Positions 6,492-15,068 of a stretch of DNA of 47,156 bases are shown here, one piece after another. The notes beneath the pieces were generated by a model, which did no database searches, was not told the origin of the DNA, and saw only the letters and a list, made by a program, of their open reading frames with translations. The stretch comes from Algoriphagus algorifonticola (GTDB lineage: Bacteria > Bacteroidota > Bacteroidia > Cytophagales > Cyclobacteriaceae): positions 1 to 47,156 of the forward strand of contig NZ_VLOG01000063.1 in NCBI RefSeq assembly GCF_007655305.1. Direction: 5' to 3'. Made by a program: the position numbers and the translations under genes. Position 1 is the first letter of the stretch. Every line of letters begins with the position of its first letter.

Positions 6492-8906
6492 ATGCAGTTG
6501 AATTTTCAAAAACAAATCCTCCCGCATCTAATAGGCGTTGGGGTGTTCTACTTACTGATCGTTTTTTACTTTTCTCCATTGGTTTTCGATGGAAAAGTCA
6601 TCTTCCAAAGCGACATACTTCAATGGGAAGGGTCTGCCAAGGAAGTTCTGGATTATAGAGCCGAAACGGGTGAACAGGCACTTTGGACCAACTCCATGTT
6701 TGGAGGTATGCCGGCTTATTTTATCAGTTTGGAATTTCCCGGCGACATCACCAATGCACTGGTATCTGTTTTGACTTTAGGTCTTCCACACCCTATCAAC
6801 GGTCTGTTTTTCGGGATGCTGGGCATGTATATCTTATTGTTGAGTTTTCGTGTTCGATCCATATTCGCCATTGCGGGAGCTATCGCGTTTTCATTCAACA
6901 CCTATAACCTACTTTCCCTAGAAGCAGGGCATAATGCGAAAATCTGGGCTGTTTGCCTGATTCCGCTGATTCTTGCGGGTATTCATTTGGCCTTTGAAAA
7001 GAAGCATATTTTGGGCGCCGCTTTATTGGCTGTCGGCCTTTTGCTACAACTTAAATTCAATCACCTTCAAATCACTTATTATACCTTAATCGTCTCAGTG
7101 ATTTATGTCTTGGTAAGGCTTGCTTTTGATTGGAAAAAAGAAGGAATCGCACCTATTGCAAAAGCGATTGGATATCTAGCTATTGGAGCCATTTTAGCAG
7201 TTGGCGGGAATTTGGGAAGACTGGCTACCGCCTTGGAGTACAGTCCATACTCAACCCGCGGAAAAGCGACTTTGGAAACGGAATCTGCCGGATTGGATAA
7301 GGATTATGCATTCAACTGGTCCAATGGTAAACTGGAAACACTCACTCTTTTGGTTCCTGATTTTTACGGTGGCGGAAGTCAAACTCCCCTTCCCAAAAAT
7401 TCAGAGGCTGAAAAAGCCTTACGAAACAATGGAGTGGACCCTGCACAAATCAATGGATTTATTAAATCTGCTCCAACCTATTGGGGCGATCAGCCATTTA
7501 CGGGAGGTCCTATCTATGGAGGAGTGATATTGGTATTTCTGGCAATCCTGGGTTTTTGGGCTGCTCCAAAGGAAAGCTTGATCGCTTTCGGAGTCATCAT
7601 CATTTTTTCACTGATGCTTAGCTGGGGCAAGAATCTAGCTTGGTTTAATTACCTCCTATTTGATGTACTTCCGGGATACAACAAGTTTAGGGCTGTGTCC
7701 ATGGCATTGGGAATGACGCTTTTTGCCATACCTGTCTTGGGAATGATTTCTTTGGAAAGGTTGGTTCAAAAAGGTGACTTGAAACCCTTGTACCTATCGG
7801 GTGCCATTGTAGGAGGCCTGGTATTGCTTTTGGCAATAGCCTCAGGTGCATTTTTCCGTTTTGAGGGGGCAGTAGATTCAAGCTTACCGGACTGGTTAGC
7901 TTCCGCTTTGCAAAAAGACCGTAAAGCCATGCTCTCTGCATCTGCCTGGAAAAGCTTTGGCTTGATTGCAGCTGCTTTTGCCTTGGTTTATTTCAGAATC
8001 AAAGGAAAAATATCGGACATGATTCTCGGAGCAGCTTTGATTCTTTTAGTCAGCATAGATTTGTGGAGTATCAATAGAAGGTATTTAAATGAAGAATCAT
8101 TTCAGGGAAATCCATCCCGACAATTTTTCGCGGAGACTCCTGCAGAAAAGGAAATCACTGCGGATCCTGGATACTTCAGAGTTTTGAGTCTAACGGAGTC
8201 TTTGACGCAAGGAGCGAGAACCAGCTACAGGTTATATAGCTTAGGTGGGTACCATGGTGCCAAACTGAGACGCTATCAGGATTTGATTGATTATCAATTG
8301 CAAGATGAGATTCAGTCCTTTGTTGGAAAAGCCCAGGAAGGCACTTTCGATTGGGATGGCATTGGAGTTATCAATATGCTCAATACCAAATACCTGATCG
8401 CGGGAAAGGAGGCTAATGCAGTTTTCCAAAACCCGGAAGCAAACGGTCCTGCTTGGGTACCGCTTCAAGTTTCTTCTGTTGCAAGCAATGAAGAAGAAAT
8501 AAAGGAAATTGGAGAGATTGATACCAAAACCCAGGCTACTTTGAATACCGGTGAGTTTGGGGAAGTTGCTGGAGGAGTAGGTCAAGTCACTTTGACCTCT
8601 CAAAGCCCCAACGAACTCCGGTATCAAGCAGAAATGGATCAAGCGGGATTGATTGTTTTCTCCGAAATCTATTATCCAGAAGGCTGGATTGCTACCATAG
8701 ACGGAAAGGAAACTCCTATCCTGCGAACCAATTATTTATTGAGGGGGTTGGATGTACCTCAGGGTAGTCATGAAATAGTCTTTACCTTTGCCCCGAGTAG
8801 CTATCTTTCCACAAAAACTCCAATGATCATTTTCCAGTACCTGATTTTGGTAGCTTTGATCGGTGGAGTAATGATGACATTCAAAGAGAAAAATGGAAGA
8901 TCCTAA
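6492..8906 (+). CDS. YfhO family polytopic membrane protein
   Basis: An 804-residue integral membrane protein of the YfhO (GT-C-like) superfamily. At least ten hydrophobic segments occur between residues 12 and 530, with the last at about 775-795. The first outer loop contains FQSDILQWEG and LWTNSMFGGMPAYFIS, the acidic/aromatic pattern at the GT-C active-site loop. A soluble C-terminal part (about 560-770) has beta-sandwich-like repeats (GWIATIDGKETPILRTNYLLRG) typical of YfhO. In firmicutes YfhO glycosylates lipoteichoic acid; the substrate in Bacteroidota is unknown, so a surface glycosyltransferase role is inference. The downstream methyltransferase gene overlaps by 14 bases, pointing to coupled expression. 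Confidence 0.85.
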   Translation: MQLNFQKQILPHLIGVGVFYLLIVFYFSPLVFDGKVIFQSDILQWEGSAKEVLDYRAETGEQALWTNSMFGGMPAYFISLEFPGDITNALVSVLTLGLPHPINGLFFGMLGMYILLLSFRVRSIFAIAGAIAFSFNTYNLLSLEAGHNAKIWAVCLIPLILAGIHLAFEKKHILGAALLAVGLLLQLKFNHLQITYYTLIVSVIYVLVRLAFDWKKEGIAPIAKAIGYLAIGAILAVGGNLGRLATALEYSPYSTRGKATLETESAGLDKDYAFNWSNGKLETLTLLVPDFYGGGSQTPLPKNSEAEKALRNNGVDPAQINGFIKSAPTYWGDQPFTGGPIYGGVILVFLAILGFWAAPKESLIAFGVIIIFSLMLSWGKNLAWFNYLLFDVLPGYNKFRAVSMALGMTLFAIPVLGMISLERLVQKGDLKPLYLSGAIVGGLVLLLAIASGAFFRFEGAVDSSLPDWLASALQKDRKAMLSASAWKSFGLIAAAFALVYFRIKGKISDMILGAALILLVSIDLWSINRRYLNEESFQGNPSRQFFAETPAEKEITADPGYFRVLSLTESLTQGARTSYRLYSLGGYHGAKLRRYQDLIDYQLQDEIQSFVGKAQEGTFDWDGIGVINMLNTKYLIAGKEANAVFQNPEANGPAWVPLQVSSVASNEEEIKEIGEIDTKTQATLNTGEFGEVAGGVGQVTLTSQSPNELRYQAEMDQAGLIVFSEIYYPEGWIATIDGKETPILRTNYLLRGLDVPQGSHEIVFTFAPSSYLSTKTPMIIFQYLILVALIGGVMMTFKEKNGRS

Positions 8907-9612
8907 AGATAAAGTAGTCAGTTTTTACGACCAGTTTTCCGAAAAACAGGAAAAAACCGGAATCAATTCCCGGCATCTCAGCATTTTGGATAAGGTGGTG
9001 ATGGCTGGCCTGAAATCACATCACCGAGTTTTGGAAGTTGGATGTGGGATCGGAACAGTATCTTATTTACTGGCCAATTTGGTCAAGGACGGAGAAGTTT
9101 TGGCTGTAGATATTTCCCCAGAAAGTATTGAAAAGGCTAGGGCTCTATGGAAAGATCAAAGCAACCTGAAGTTTGAAGTTTCGGATATGTCTGATTTTCA
9201 AAAAATAGGGCAAAGCTTTGATTTCATCGTATTTCCGGATGTTTTGGAACATATTCCTGTGGACCAGCATCAAAGGCTTTTTCAGACTATACAACAACAT
9301 GCCAATCAGGACTCTGTAGTTTTCATCCATATTCCCTCTCCGCGTTATCTTCAGTGGATGATTGAAAATGAACCAGAAAAACTTCAGGTAATCGATCAGC
9401 CTTTAGACTCAGGCGATCTGATCAAAAGTCTCACAGCAAATGGTTTTTATTTGGAGAAAATGGAAACATATTCCGTTTTCTACGAAGAAAAAGACTATCA
9501 ATATTTCGTTTTCAAGGCTACCAAACCTTTGGAAAAATCAACTCCCCGCAGCAAGTGGGAAGTATTAAAAGAAAGAATCAGCATTCGCCTGAAATACGGC
9601 ATAATCAAGTAA
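8893..9612 (+). CDS. Class I SAM-dependent methyltransferase
   Basis: A 239-residue Rossmann-fold methyltransferase. Motif I is VLEVGCGIG at 46-54, followed by VLAVDISPESIEKAR (motif II, acidic residue binding the ribose) and FDFIVFPDVLEHIP (motif IV, the DVLEH of the methyltransf_11/23 group). The C-terminal third lacks membrane segments. The substrate cannot be read from the sequence. Overlap with the upstream YfhO gene and a 3-base gap to the next suggest an operon and possibly an envelope-glycan or lipid substrate, which is inference only. Confidence 0.85.
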   Translation: MEDPKDKVVSFYDQFSEKQEKTGINSRHLSILDKVVMAGLKSHHRVLEVGCGIGTVSYLLANLVKDGEVLAVDISPESIEKARALWKDQSNLKFEVSDMSDFQKIGQSFDFIVFPDVLEHIPVDQHQRLFQTIQQHANQDSVVFIHIPSPRYLQWMIENEPEKLQVIDQPLDSGDLIKSLTANGFYLEKMETYSVFYEEKDYQYFVFKATKPLEKSTPRSKWEVLKERISIRLKYGIIK

Positions 9613-9615
9613 GAA

Positions 9616-10146
9616 ATGAAAATCACAGAAAACGCAGTGGTAGGATTAACCTACGAACTAAAAGTTAGCAAAGTAGAAGATGATATAGAATCCGTGCCAT
9701 TCAGCGTGGAAGTGAGAGATGAAGAAGATCCATTCTACTTCCTTTTTGGACAAAGTGGACTTCCGGAAAAGTTTGAAGAATTATTAGCCGGTAAAAAAGA
9801 AGGGGATGATTTTAACTTCAGTCTAACAACAGAAGAAGCTTATGGAGAGCCTGATGACGAATTGTTGATCACTCTTCCCAAAGAGCAATTTTCAAAAGAA
9901 AGAGGCTTTACGGAGGAAATGATCAAAGAAGGAGAGTTTTTACCCTTGATGGATGAAAACGGTTATTCCATGCAGGCAAAGGTTCTCAAGGATTTAGGCG
10001 AGAATTTATTATTGGACTTTAATCATCCATTGGTGGGTTTTGATCTGCATTTCGAAGGAACTGTAATCGAGGTGAGAGAAGCTACAGAGGATGAGCTTTC
10101 TCATGGACATGTTCATGGAGAGCATGGAGAACATGAGGAAGGCTGA
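9616..10146 (+). CDS. slyD: FKBP-type peptidyl-prolyl isomerase, SlyD-like
   Basis: A 176-residue cytosolic prolyl isomerase/chaperone. The FKBP core is split by an insert-in-flap domain as in SlyD: the N-terminal strand VVGLTYELKV, KKEGDDFNFSLTTEEAYGEPDDELL (about 60-84), the inserted domain (about 85-130), and DFNHPLVGFDLHFEGTVIEV (about 134-153), equivalent to the NHPLAG motif. The tail carries His163, 165, 167, 170 and 173, a metal-binding stretch like SlyD used for nickel handling in enterobacteria. It begins three bases after the methyltransferase stop. No hydrogenase or urease genes are nearby, so a general folding role is more likely. Confidence 0.9.
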   Translation: MKITENAVVGLTYELKVSKVEDDIESVPFSVEVRDEEDPFYFLFGQSGLPEKFEELLAGKKEGDDFNFSLTTEEAYGEPDDELLITLPKEQFSKERGFTEEMIKEGEFLPLMDENGYSMQAKVLKDLGENLLLDFNHPLVGFDLHFEGTVIEVREATEDELSHGHVHGEHGEHEEG

Positions 10147-10230
10147 AAGATTAATTCAGAAAGCTAAATTTTGAAAGCTGAAAAATAGGCAATTGGCAGT
10201 ACCTAGATTCTATTTGTAATTATTTACTCA

Positions 10231-10264
10231 AAAGGCTTCGACTCCGCTCAGCCTGACCTCGAAA
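10231..10264. repeat. Dispersed intergenic repeat (CTTCGACTCCGCTCAGCCTGAC)
   Basis: AAAGGCTTCGACTCCGCTCA then GCCTGACCTCGAA in the spacer after slyD. The reverse complement of the core appears at 30951-30975 (GTCAGGCTGAGCGGAGTCGAAGCC), and diverged copies lie at 30891-30915, 31065-31090 and 23517-23533. It is non-coding. Confidence 0.75.
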
Positions 10265-10292
10265 GGGATATCAGCCAATTAGTGAAACTACT

Positions 10293-10338
10293 CGAAACCC
10301 TCCAAGGGATATTTAACCTTTGGAGGGTTTTTTATTTT
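10293..10338. terminator. Bidirectional terminator between slyD and ABC ATPase genes
   Basis: An 11-bp stem AAACCCTCCAA (10295-10305) with TTGGAGGGTTT (10320-10330), extended by GG/CC across one bulge. It is followed by a T-rich run on the plus strand. The flanking genes converge, so it can serve both. Confidence 0.8.
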
Positions 10339-11291
10339 TTCAAAACCATTACCTTCTCTTCATCCCAAAGCAAATACACCCGATCGCCTACCTGGTATTT
10401 TCTTGCAGTGTCATCCACTTCCCAGATTTCTCCACCATTTTTTAATTGAATTCGAAGGGAATTGTAGTGGACCAAAAAACGGGAGTCTACCACATGCCCC
10501 AACAAACCTCCCTTAGTCCTCAATTTGACTTCATTAGGCCTTAAATAATTATTGATCCTGTCAGGAATCAAATTGATTGGAGAGAAAAGCCGGGCCACAT
10601 ATCTCGTCTTCGGATGCTCACAAAGTTCTCGAGAATTCCCCTGTTGTATGATTTTACCTTTCTGAAGAATGATCAGGTTATCAGTTAATCTAAGCGCATC
10701 ATCCAAATCATGGGTCACGAAAATCACCGAGGAATTCATTTCCTTCAAGGATTTACCCAAATCTGCTATTAATTGATGCTTTTGAATGGTGTCTAAAGAG
10801 GAAAATGGTTCATCTAACAATAAGACCTCAGGTTCGATGGCCAAAGCAGAGGCTATAGCTACTTTTTGCTGCTGTCCTCCTGAAAGTTGTCTGGGAAGTC
10901 TTTCTCTGAATCCTTCTAGCCCGAACTGTCGAAGCAAGGTTTCAAGCCTGTTTTTCGCATAAGCTTTATCATAATGCAAAAGAGGCCGGAGTATATTTTC
11001 CTCCACCGAACTATTAGGATATAAGTGATAATCCTGATGGATCAACTTGACTTCATCATATCCTGCAACCAGCTTTTTCTTAGGGTTGAGAATTTTTTCA
11101 CCATTTAATAATACCTCTCCCTCATCCTCTGTCTCCAAACCAGCCATGATTCTTAGAAGTGTTGATTTTCCAGAACCACTTTCACCTACTATCGAAATGA
11201 AATCTCCCTTTTCCATCTGCAATGAAAAATCCTTCAAAGCGGGAATAGATTGGTAAGATTTACTGAGTTTTGAAACTGAAAAAAATGTCAT
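10332..11291 (-). CDS. ABC transporter ATP-binding protein (orphan)
   Basis: A 319-residue ATPase with Walker A GESGSGKST at 36-44, signature LSGGQQQK from 136, Walker B VLLLDEP at 156-162 and the H-loop His at 194 (VTHD). Residues beyond about 235 form a small beta domain (LRPNEVKLRTKGGLLG, FLVHYNSLRIQLKNGGEIW) resembling the TOBE/MOP domain of PotA/FbpC/ModC-type importers of iron, polyamine or molybdate. No permease or binding-protein gene lies nearby, so the substrate is unknown. Its start overlaps the stop of the upstream MmcQ/YjbR gene by four bases (ATGA), so the two are translationally coupled. Confidence 0.85.
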   Translation of the reverse strand: MTFFSVSKLSKSYQSIPALKDFSLQMEKGDFISIVGESGSGKSTLLRIMAGLETEDEGEVLLNGEKILNPKKKLVAGYDEVKLIHQDYHLYPNSSVEENILRPLLHYDKAYAKNRLETLLRQFGLEGFRERLPRQLSGGQQQKVAIASALAIEPEVLLLDEPFSSLDTIQKHQLIADLGKSLKEMNSSVIFVTHDLDDALRLTDNLIILQKGKIIQQGNSRELCEHPKTRYVARLFSPINLIPDRINNYLRPNEVKLRTKGGLLGHVVDSRFLVHYNSLRIQLKNGGEIWEVDDTARKYQVGDRVYLLWDEEKVMVLKK

Positions 11292-11656
11292 GGTAGGATT
11301 TCGGCTTGTAACTTCTTTGGTAAGGAAGCAAATATCAACTCATAAGATTGGTCTGCCAAATCTAAAATCAATTGATCGGGAACCTCACCCAAAACAGACA
11401 CTGAATTCCACAGCTTTTTATTCATGTGGTATCCAGGAGTAATTCCAGAAAAGCGTTCTCTTAGCTCAATAGCTTGCTCTGGATCACATTTTAAGTTGAT
11501 AAAATCAAATTGTTCTATGTCAGTGATTGCAAAAATCTTCCCTCCCACTCTAAAGCAAAGCGTGTTAGCATCGAAGGGAGTATCTTCTGATACACCCGGT
11601 TTGGCAAGGCAGTATTCTCTGAAATAGGCTAAGGTCAAGGAATGTTTTTTTATCAA
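11288..11656 (-). CDS. MmcQ/YjbR family protein
   Basis: A 122-residue protein of the MmcQ/YjbR (CyaY-like fold) family. Diagnostic parts are EYCLAKPGVSEDTPFDANTL near the start, FRVGGKIFAITDIE, LKCDPEQAIELRERFSGITPGYHMNKKLWNSV in the middle, and a C-terminal QSYELIFASLPKK. Members bind DNA or have unknown roles; nothing here identifies a ligand. It lies upstream of an ABC ATPase gene with a 4-base overlap, an arrangement suggesting joint expression rather than a shared pathway. Length is full for the family. Confidence 0.85.
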   Translation of the reverse strand: MIKKHSLTLAYFREYCLAKPGVSEDTPFDANTLCFRVGGKIFAITDIEQFDFINLKCDPEQAIELRERFSGITPGYHMNKKLWNSVSVLGEVPDQLILDLADQSYELIFASLPKKLQAEILP

Positions 11657-11701
11657 TTTACCTTTTCAGAGTTTATCTCAGGAAAAATTCCTTGAAATTT
11701 T

Positions 11702-12742
11702 TCAATATTCCCTCCACCACTCTTTCCAGTGATTTTCCTCCACGCTTCTCAACTCTCCTATTTGAGGGATCACAAAATCCATTTGCCGGCTTTTTGCAGT
11801 TGCAGTGAAAATTTCTACTGGCTCTTTCCAATGATGAGGAGCTAAAGTAAATCCCGCCCAGTGCACAGGCATAATCTTTTTTGCAAAAGCATCTTGGGCA
11901 GCAAAAACTGATTCATCCGGAAATAAGTGAATTTGTCTCCAATGTTCATTGTATTGCCCACATTCCATAAATGCGAAGTCAAATCCACCAAAATGCTCTC
12001 CGATTTTCTGAAAGTGCTGACCATAGCCTCCATCTCCACTAAACCAGATGGATTCTGCTGCAGTCTGAAAAGCCCATCCTCCCCAAAGACACTTTGCTCT
12101 GTCCGTGAGTCCCCGCCCTGAAAAGTGTCGTGTTGGGGTAAAAGTAACTTTCATACCTCCCAGCTCCTGCTCCTCCCACCAATCAAACTCGGTGATCAAG
12201 GCTGAATCCACTCCCCAACTGACCAAATGCCTTTTCAATCCCAAAGCCACAAAATATCGCTTGGTTTTATTTTTCAGCTTCTTAATACTTTCAAAATCCA
12301 AGTGATCATAATGATCATGAGTCATCAACAAGAGATCAATCTCAGGAAAATCATCGATCAGATCCAGGCTATCTTTCGAAAATCGTTGGGTAGTGATGGG
12401 TCCGATGGGAGATGCATCTGGCCCAAGCATAGGATCGATCAACATATTCAATCCGTTGAGCCTCATGAATACCGCAGAATGACCATACCAGGCATACATC
12501 ATCTTCTCAGAAGTATCCATTAGTTTCTGATGATCAAAATTCCTGATAGGCAGTGGCTTATTAGGTGTTCTATCAGAACGACCACTTAATTGCTGGTACA
12601 GGATTTTAGGAAAGTCTTTCAGGCTAATACTCATACTGGTATCCTGTAAATTCTGAAATTTACCATCGCTCCAGTTAGGCGATTGCTGATATCTATTTTT
12701 GAGTGAATCTGTCACTCTTCCTCCAAATTGACGAAAAGGCAT
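11702..12742 (-). CDS. Metallo-beta-lactamase-fold hydrolase (UlaG/NAPE-PLD-like)
   Basis: A 346-residue hydrolase with THDHYDHLD at 141-149, the HxHxDH dinuclear metal motif. It also has FTPTRHFSGRGLTDR (third His) and WFSGDGGYGQHF (bridging Asp), with MPVHWAGFTL supplying the last His. AWYGHSAVFMRLNGLNMLIDP before the metal motif is the pattern of the NAPE-PLD/UlaG-like branch, so a phospholipid or lactone substrate is plausible but unproven. There is no signal peptide. It begins three bases after the AraC regulator stop, third in an SDR-AraC-MBL run. Confidence 0.85.
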   Translation of the reverse strand: MPFRQFGGRVTDSLKNRYQQSPNWSDGKFQNLQDTSMSISLKDFPKILYQQLSGRSDRTPNKPLPIRNFDHQKLMDTSEKMMYAWYGHSAVFMRLNGLNMLIDPMLGPDASPIGPITTQRFSKDSLDLIDDFPEIDLLLMTHDHYDHLDFESIKKLKNKTKRYFVALGLKRHLVSWGVDSALITEFDWWEEQELGGMKVTFTPTRHFSGRGLTDRAKCLWGGWAFQTAAESIWFSGDGGYGQHFQKIGEHFGGFDFAFMECGQYNEHWRQIHLFPDESVFAAQDAFAKKIMPVHWAGFTLAPHHWKEPVEIFTATAKSRQMDFVIPQIGELRSVEENHWKEWWREY

Positions 12743-12745
12743 GGC

Positions 12746-13654
12746 TTAATTCAAGTTTCTAAATTCCAGAGGCGACATTCCAGTCTTACTCTTAAAAAGT
12801 TTGGTAAAATGCTGAGGATACTCAAATCCCAGTTGATAGGCAATCTGAGATACCGCTTCTTTGGTTCCCAAAAGTGAATTCTTCGCCCTTTCAATTAGAA
12901 TATGATGAATATATTCCTGTGCATTTCTTCCACTTTCTTTTCTTAACAAATCACTCAAATACCTGGATGACATATTCATTTTTTCACCTAAGTATTTGAC
13001 CGTCGGAAGCCCCTTCTCTCCGGGCATTTCTGAATCAAAGTATTCCCGAAGGATTTTTTCAAATCGACTAACCAAATCCTGATTGAGGTTGGTTCGGGAG
13101 TAAAATTGCCTGTCATAATATCGCAGACAATACCCCAATAGCAATTCAATATTCGTTAGAATCAAATTTTGACTGTGCCTATCGATAGGTTGCTTTAATT
13201 CAAGTTCAATTTTTTCGATCAACTCTGACAATGACTTTTTCTCCCCATCTGACACATGCAGAGCCTCATTTGTCTCATAATCAAAAAACCCATAGGTATG
13301 GATACTTTCCCCCAAATCACTTTTTCTTATCAAGTCTGGATGAAATAAGAGCAGCCAACCTTCGGAACTTGGGTTCATCTCCTTATTTCCAGCAGTGAGT
13401 ACTTGGCCAGCTTTGATGAAAGCTAAAGTGCCTTCCCTGAAGTCATAAGAACTTCTTCCATATCCCATTTCGCAATCCATTCCTTCCTTTTGCCAGATTT
13501 GGAATAAATCTATCCTGATTTTCATTCCTTCTTGAATCTGCTCTAGCTGAATATCTTTTTGCCTGACCACAGAAACCAACGGATGAAGCAGTTTGGGTAA
13601 GCCAAGAACCTGATGGGCCTTTGATATGGAATCTATGATAAAAACCTCTTTCAC
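12746..13654 (-). CDS. AraC family transcriptional regulator
   Basis: A 302-residue regulator with an N-terminal cupin-like sensing domain (FREGTLAFIKAGQVL, GWLLLFHPDLI at about 75-115) and a C-terminal double HTH. The HTH has LPTVKYLGEKMNMSSRYLSD (first) and VSQIAYQLGFEYPQHFTKLFKSKTGMSPLEFR (second, with the family signature). The start is GTG at 13654, overlapping the SDR stop as GTGA. The N-terminus (ISKAHQVLGLPKLLHPLVSVV) is typical of Bacteroidota AraC proteins and supports that start. It is probably co-expressed with, and may control, the flanking SDR and hydrolase genes. Confidence 0.9.
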   Translation of the reverse strand: MKEVFIIDSISKAHQVLGLPKLLHPLVSVVRQKDIQLEQIQEGMKIRIDLFQIWQKEGMDCEMGYGRSSYDFREGTLAFIKAGQVLTAGNKEMNPSSEGWLLLFHPDLIRKSDLGESIHTYGFFDYETNEALHVSDGEKKSLSELIEKIELELKQPIDRHSQNLILTNIELLLGYCLRYYDRQFYSRTNLNQDLVSRFEKILREYFDSEMPGEKGLPTVKYLGEKMNMSSRYLSDLLRKESGRNAQEYIHHILIERAKNSLLGTKEAVSQIAYQLGFEYPQHFTKLFKSKTGMSPLEFRNLN

Positions 13655-14715
13655 CCTTTTACTAAATTATGATCAATCATCACCTGAAATGAATCCACCA
13701 TTGTTTCCTCCAGCGATCTATAGCTCACTTGAAGTTCTCGGATACTTTTAGAATTATCTGCTTTCCAGGCTACGTTTACGTTCTTTTTTACAAAATCTCG
13801 GGTAATCATTTTATTGACAAAAGGTCCGACCAGCATCAATAACCATTTGGGCAGAGCTTTCTTTGGAACAGGATATTTATCCCCAAAGTGCTTGTGGAGA
13901 ATTTTTGCGGCTTCCAGCATATTGGTATTGTGTGCAGAGATAATATTTCTACCATTTGCCTCAGGAAGCAAACCTGCATTCAAATGTGCTTCTGCCAAAT
14001 CCCGAACATCTACGATCCCCAAACCTAAATTTGGAACCCCCATTTTCATAGTGCCGTCACCCAACTGTTTTAAGATGGTATAACTCTCTGAAGTCGCTGT
14101 TCCCGGATTTACTGCCGGTCCTAGTACCAAACATGGATTCACCACCACCAAATCCCATTGAGACTGGGATTTAACAATTTTCCATGCCTCTTTTTCTGCC
14201 AAAGTCTTGGAATAGGAATAAGGTTGATAATCCAAAGAGGCAGTTGTATTCCATATTTCCTCAGTCAACATTCCTTTCGGTGTATGAGCTACTTCGCTTG
14301 CATCGGTATAAATAGCTGCGCAACTGCTGGTCACTACCACTCTTTTTACCGAGGCTGTTCTATTGGCTTGCTCCAATACATTTCTTGTCCCATTTACGGC
14401 CGGATCGATCAAGTCTTTTTGAGGGTCTTTATAATTGGAGGTAAATGGAGAAGCGGTATGGAAAACCAATTCGCAATCCTTCATGGCTTCCTCATAGCTT
14501 CCTTCATCCAGTAAATCAGATTTAAAAAACAGGATTTCCCCGGGTGTATCCTTTGCCAAATCCCTCAAATGATTGGTTTTTTTGGCGTTTTCAGGATCCC
14601 TTACAGCTGCATGGACGGTCATTCCTTTTTCAAGAAGCTTTTTAACAATCCACCCGGCAACAAAACCCGTTGCTCCTGTAACTAAAACTGGTTTGGATAA
14701 ATCTATTGAAGTCAT
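13651..14715 (-). CDS. NAD(P)-dependent SDR, dihydroflavonol reductase-like
   Basis: A 354-residue extended short-chain dehydrogenase. The Rossmann motif TGATGFVAG lies at 13-21, followed by VRDPENAKK, which suggests NADPH preference. The active site YSYSK is at 166-170 with VTSSCAAIY upstream as the Ser region. VVVNPCLVLGPAV and IVDVRDLAEAHLNAG are characteristic of the dihydroflavonol-4-reductase/aldehyde reductase group. It probably reduces aldehydes or ketones in the cytosol, and the substrate is unknown. It is first in a leftward run with AraC and a metallo-hydrolase; the four-base overlap with the regulator shows tight coupling. Confidence 0.9.
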   Translation of the reverse strand: MTSIDLSKPVLVTGATGFVAGWIVKKLLEKGMTVHAAVRDPENAKKTNHLRDLAKDTPGEILFFKSDLLDEGSYEEAMKDCELVFHTASPFTSNYKDPQKDLIDPAVNGTRNVLEQANRTASVKRVVVTSSCAAIYTDASEVAHTPKGMLTEEIWNTTASLDYQPYSYSKTLAEKEAWKIVKSQSQWDLVVVNPCLVLGPAVNPGTATSESYTILKQLGDGTMKMGVPNLGLGIVDVRDLAEAHLNAGLLPEANGRNIISAHNTNMLEAAKILHKHFGDKYPVPKKALPKWLLMLVGPFVNKMITRDFVKKNVNVAWKADNSKSIRELQVSYRSLEETMVDSFQVMIDHNLVKG

Positions 14716-15068
14716 GATTTTTCGATTTTGATAGAGTACAAAGGTCTAACAAGCAAAACCCAAAAAAGTATACAAATTGCTGAAAGACTTAAACAAATTG
14801 CATGAATCTCACAATATCGCATTATTCATATTCATTAATTAAATCAATTAAACCTATCCTTAAAGGCTTCAAATCGACATTTTGATTCTGATTTGAAAAC
14901 CTTAGAACCAAATCAACTTTTATAAATTCCTTCAATATTTTTTTGTAACCGATCTGAGAAGGGACTATAACAAGTAATTTTTGATTCTTTAAGTACTTTA
15001 ATTTTCAAAGGATTTTCATTTACCTAATAAACCCTTAAATTGAGGGAGTTAGCATCAAATCACCGTCC
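14716..15068. other. AT-rich divergent intergenic region upstream of SDR and pntAA
   Basis: About 350 bases between divergent genes. It must hold promoters for both the SDR-AraC-hydrolase run and the transhydrogenase operon. I see no open frame with coding character, no RNA gene and no strong inverted repeat. No promoter matched TTTG/TAnnTTTG well enough to name. Confidence 0.6.

Noticed and set aside
8241..8642. Leftward frame inside the YfhO gene
   Set aside because: Shadow of the YfhO coding sequence with no motif.
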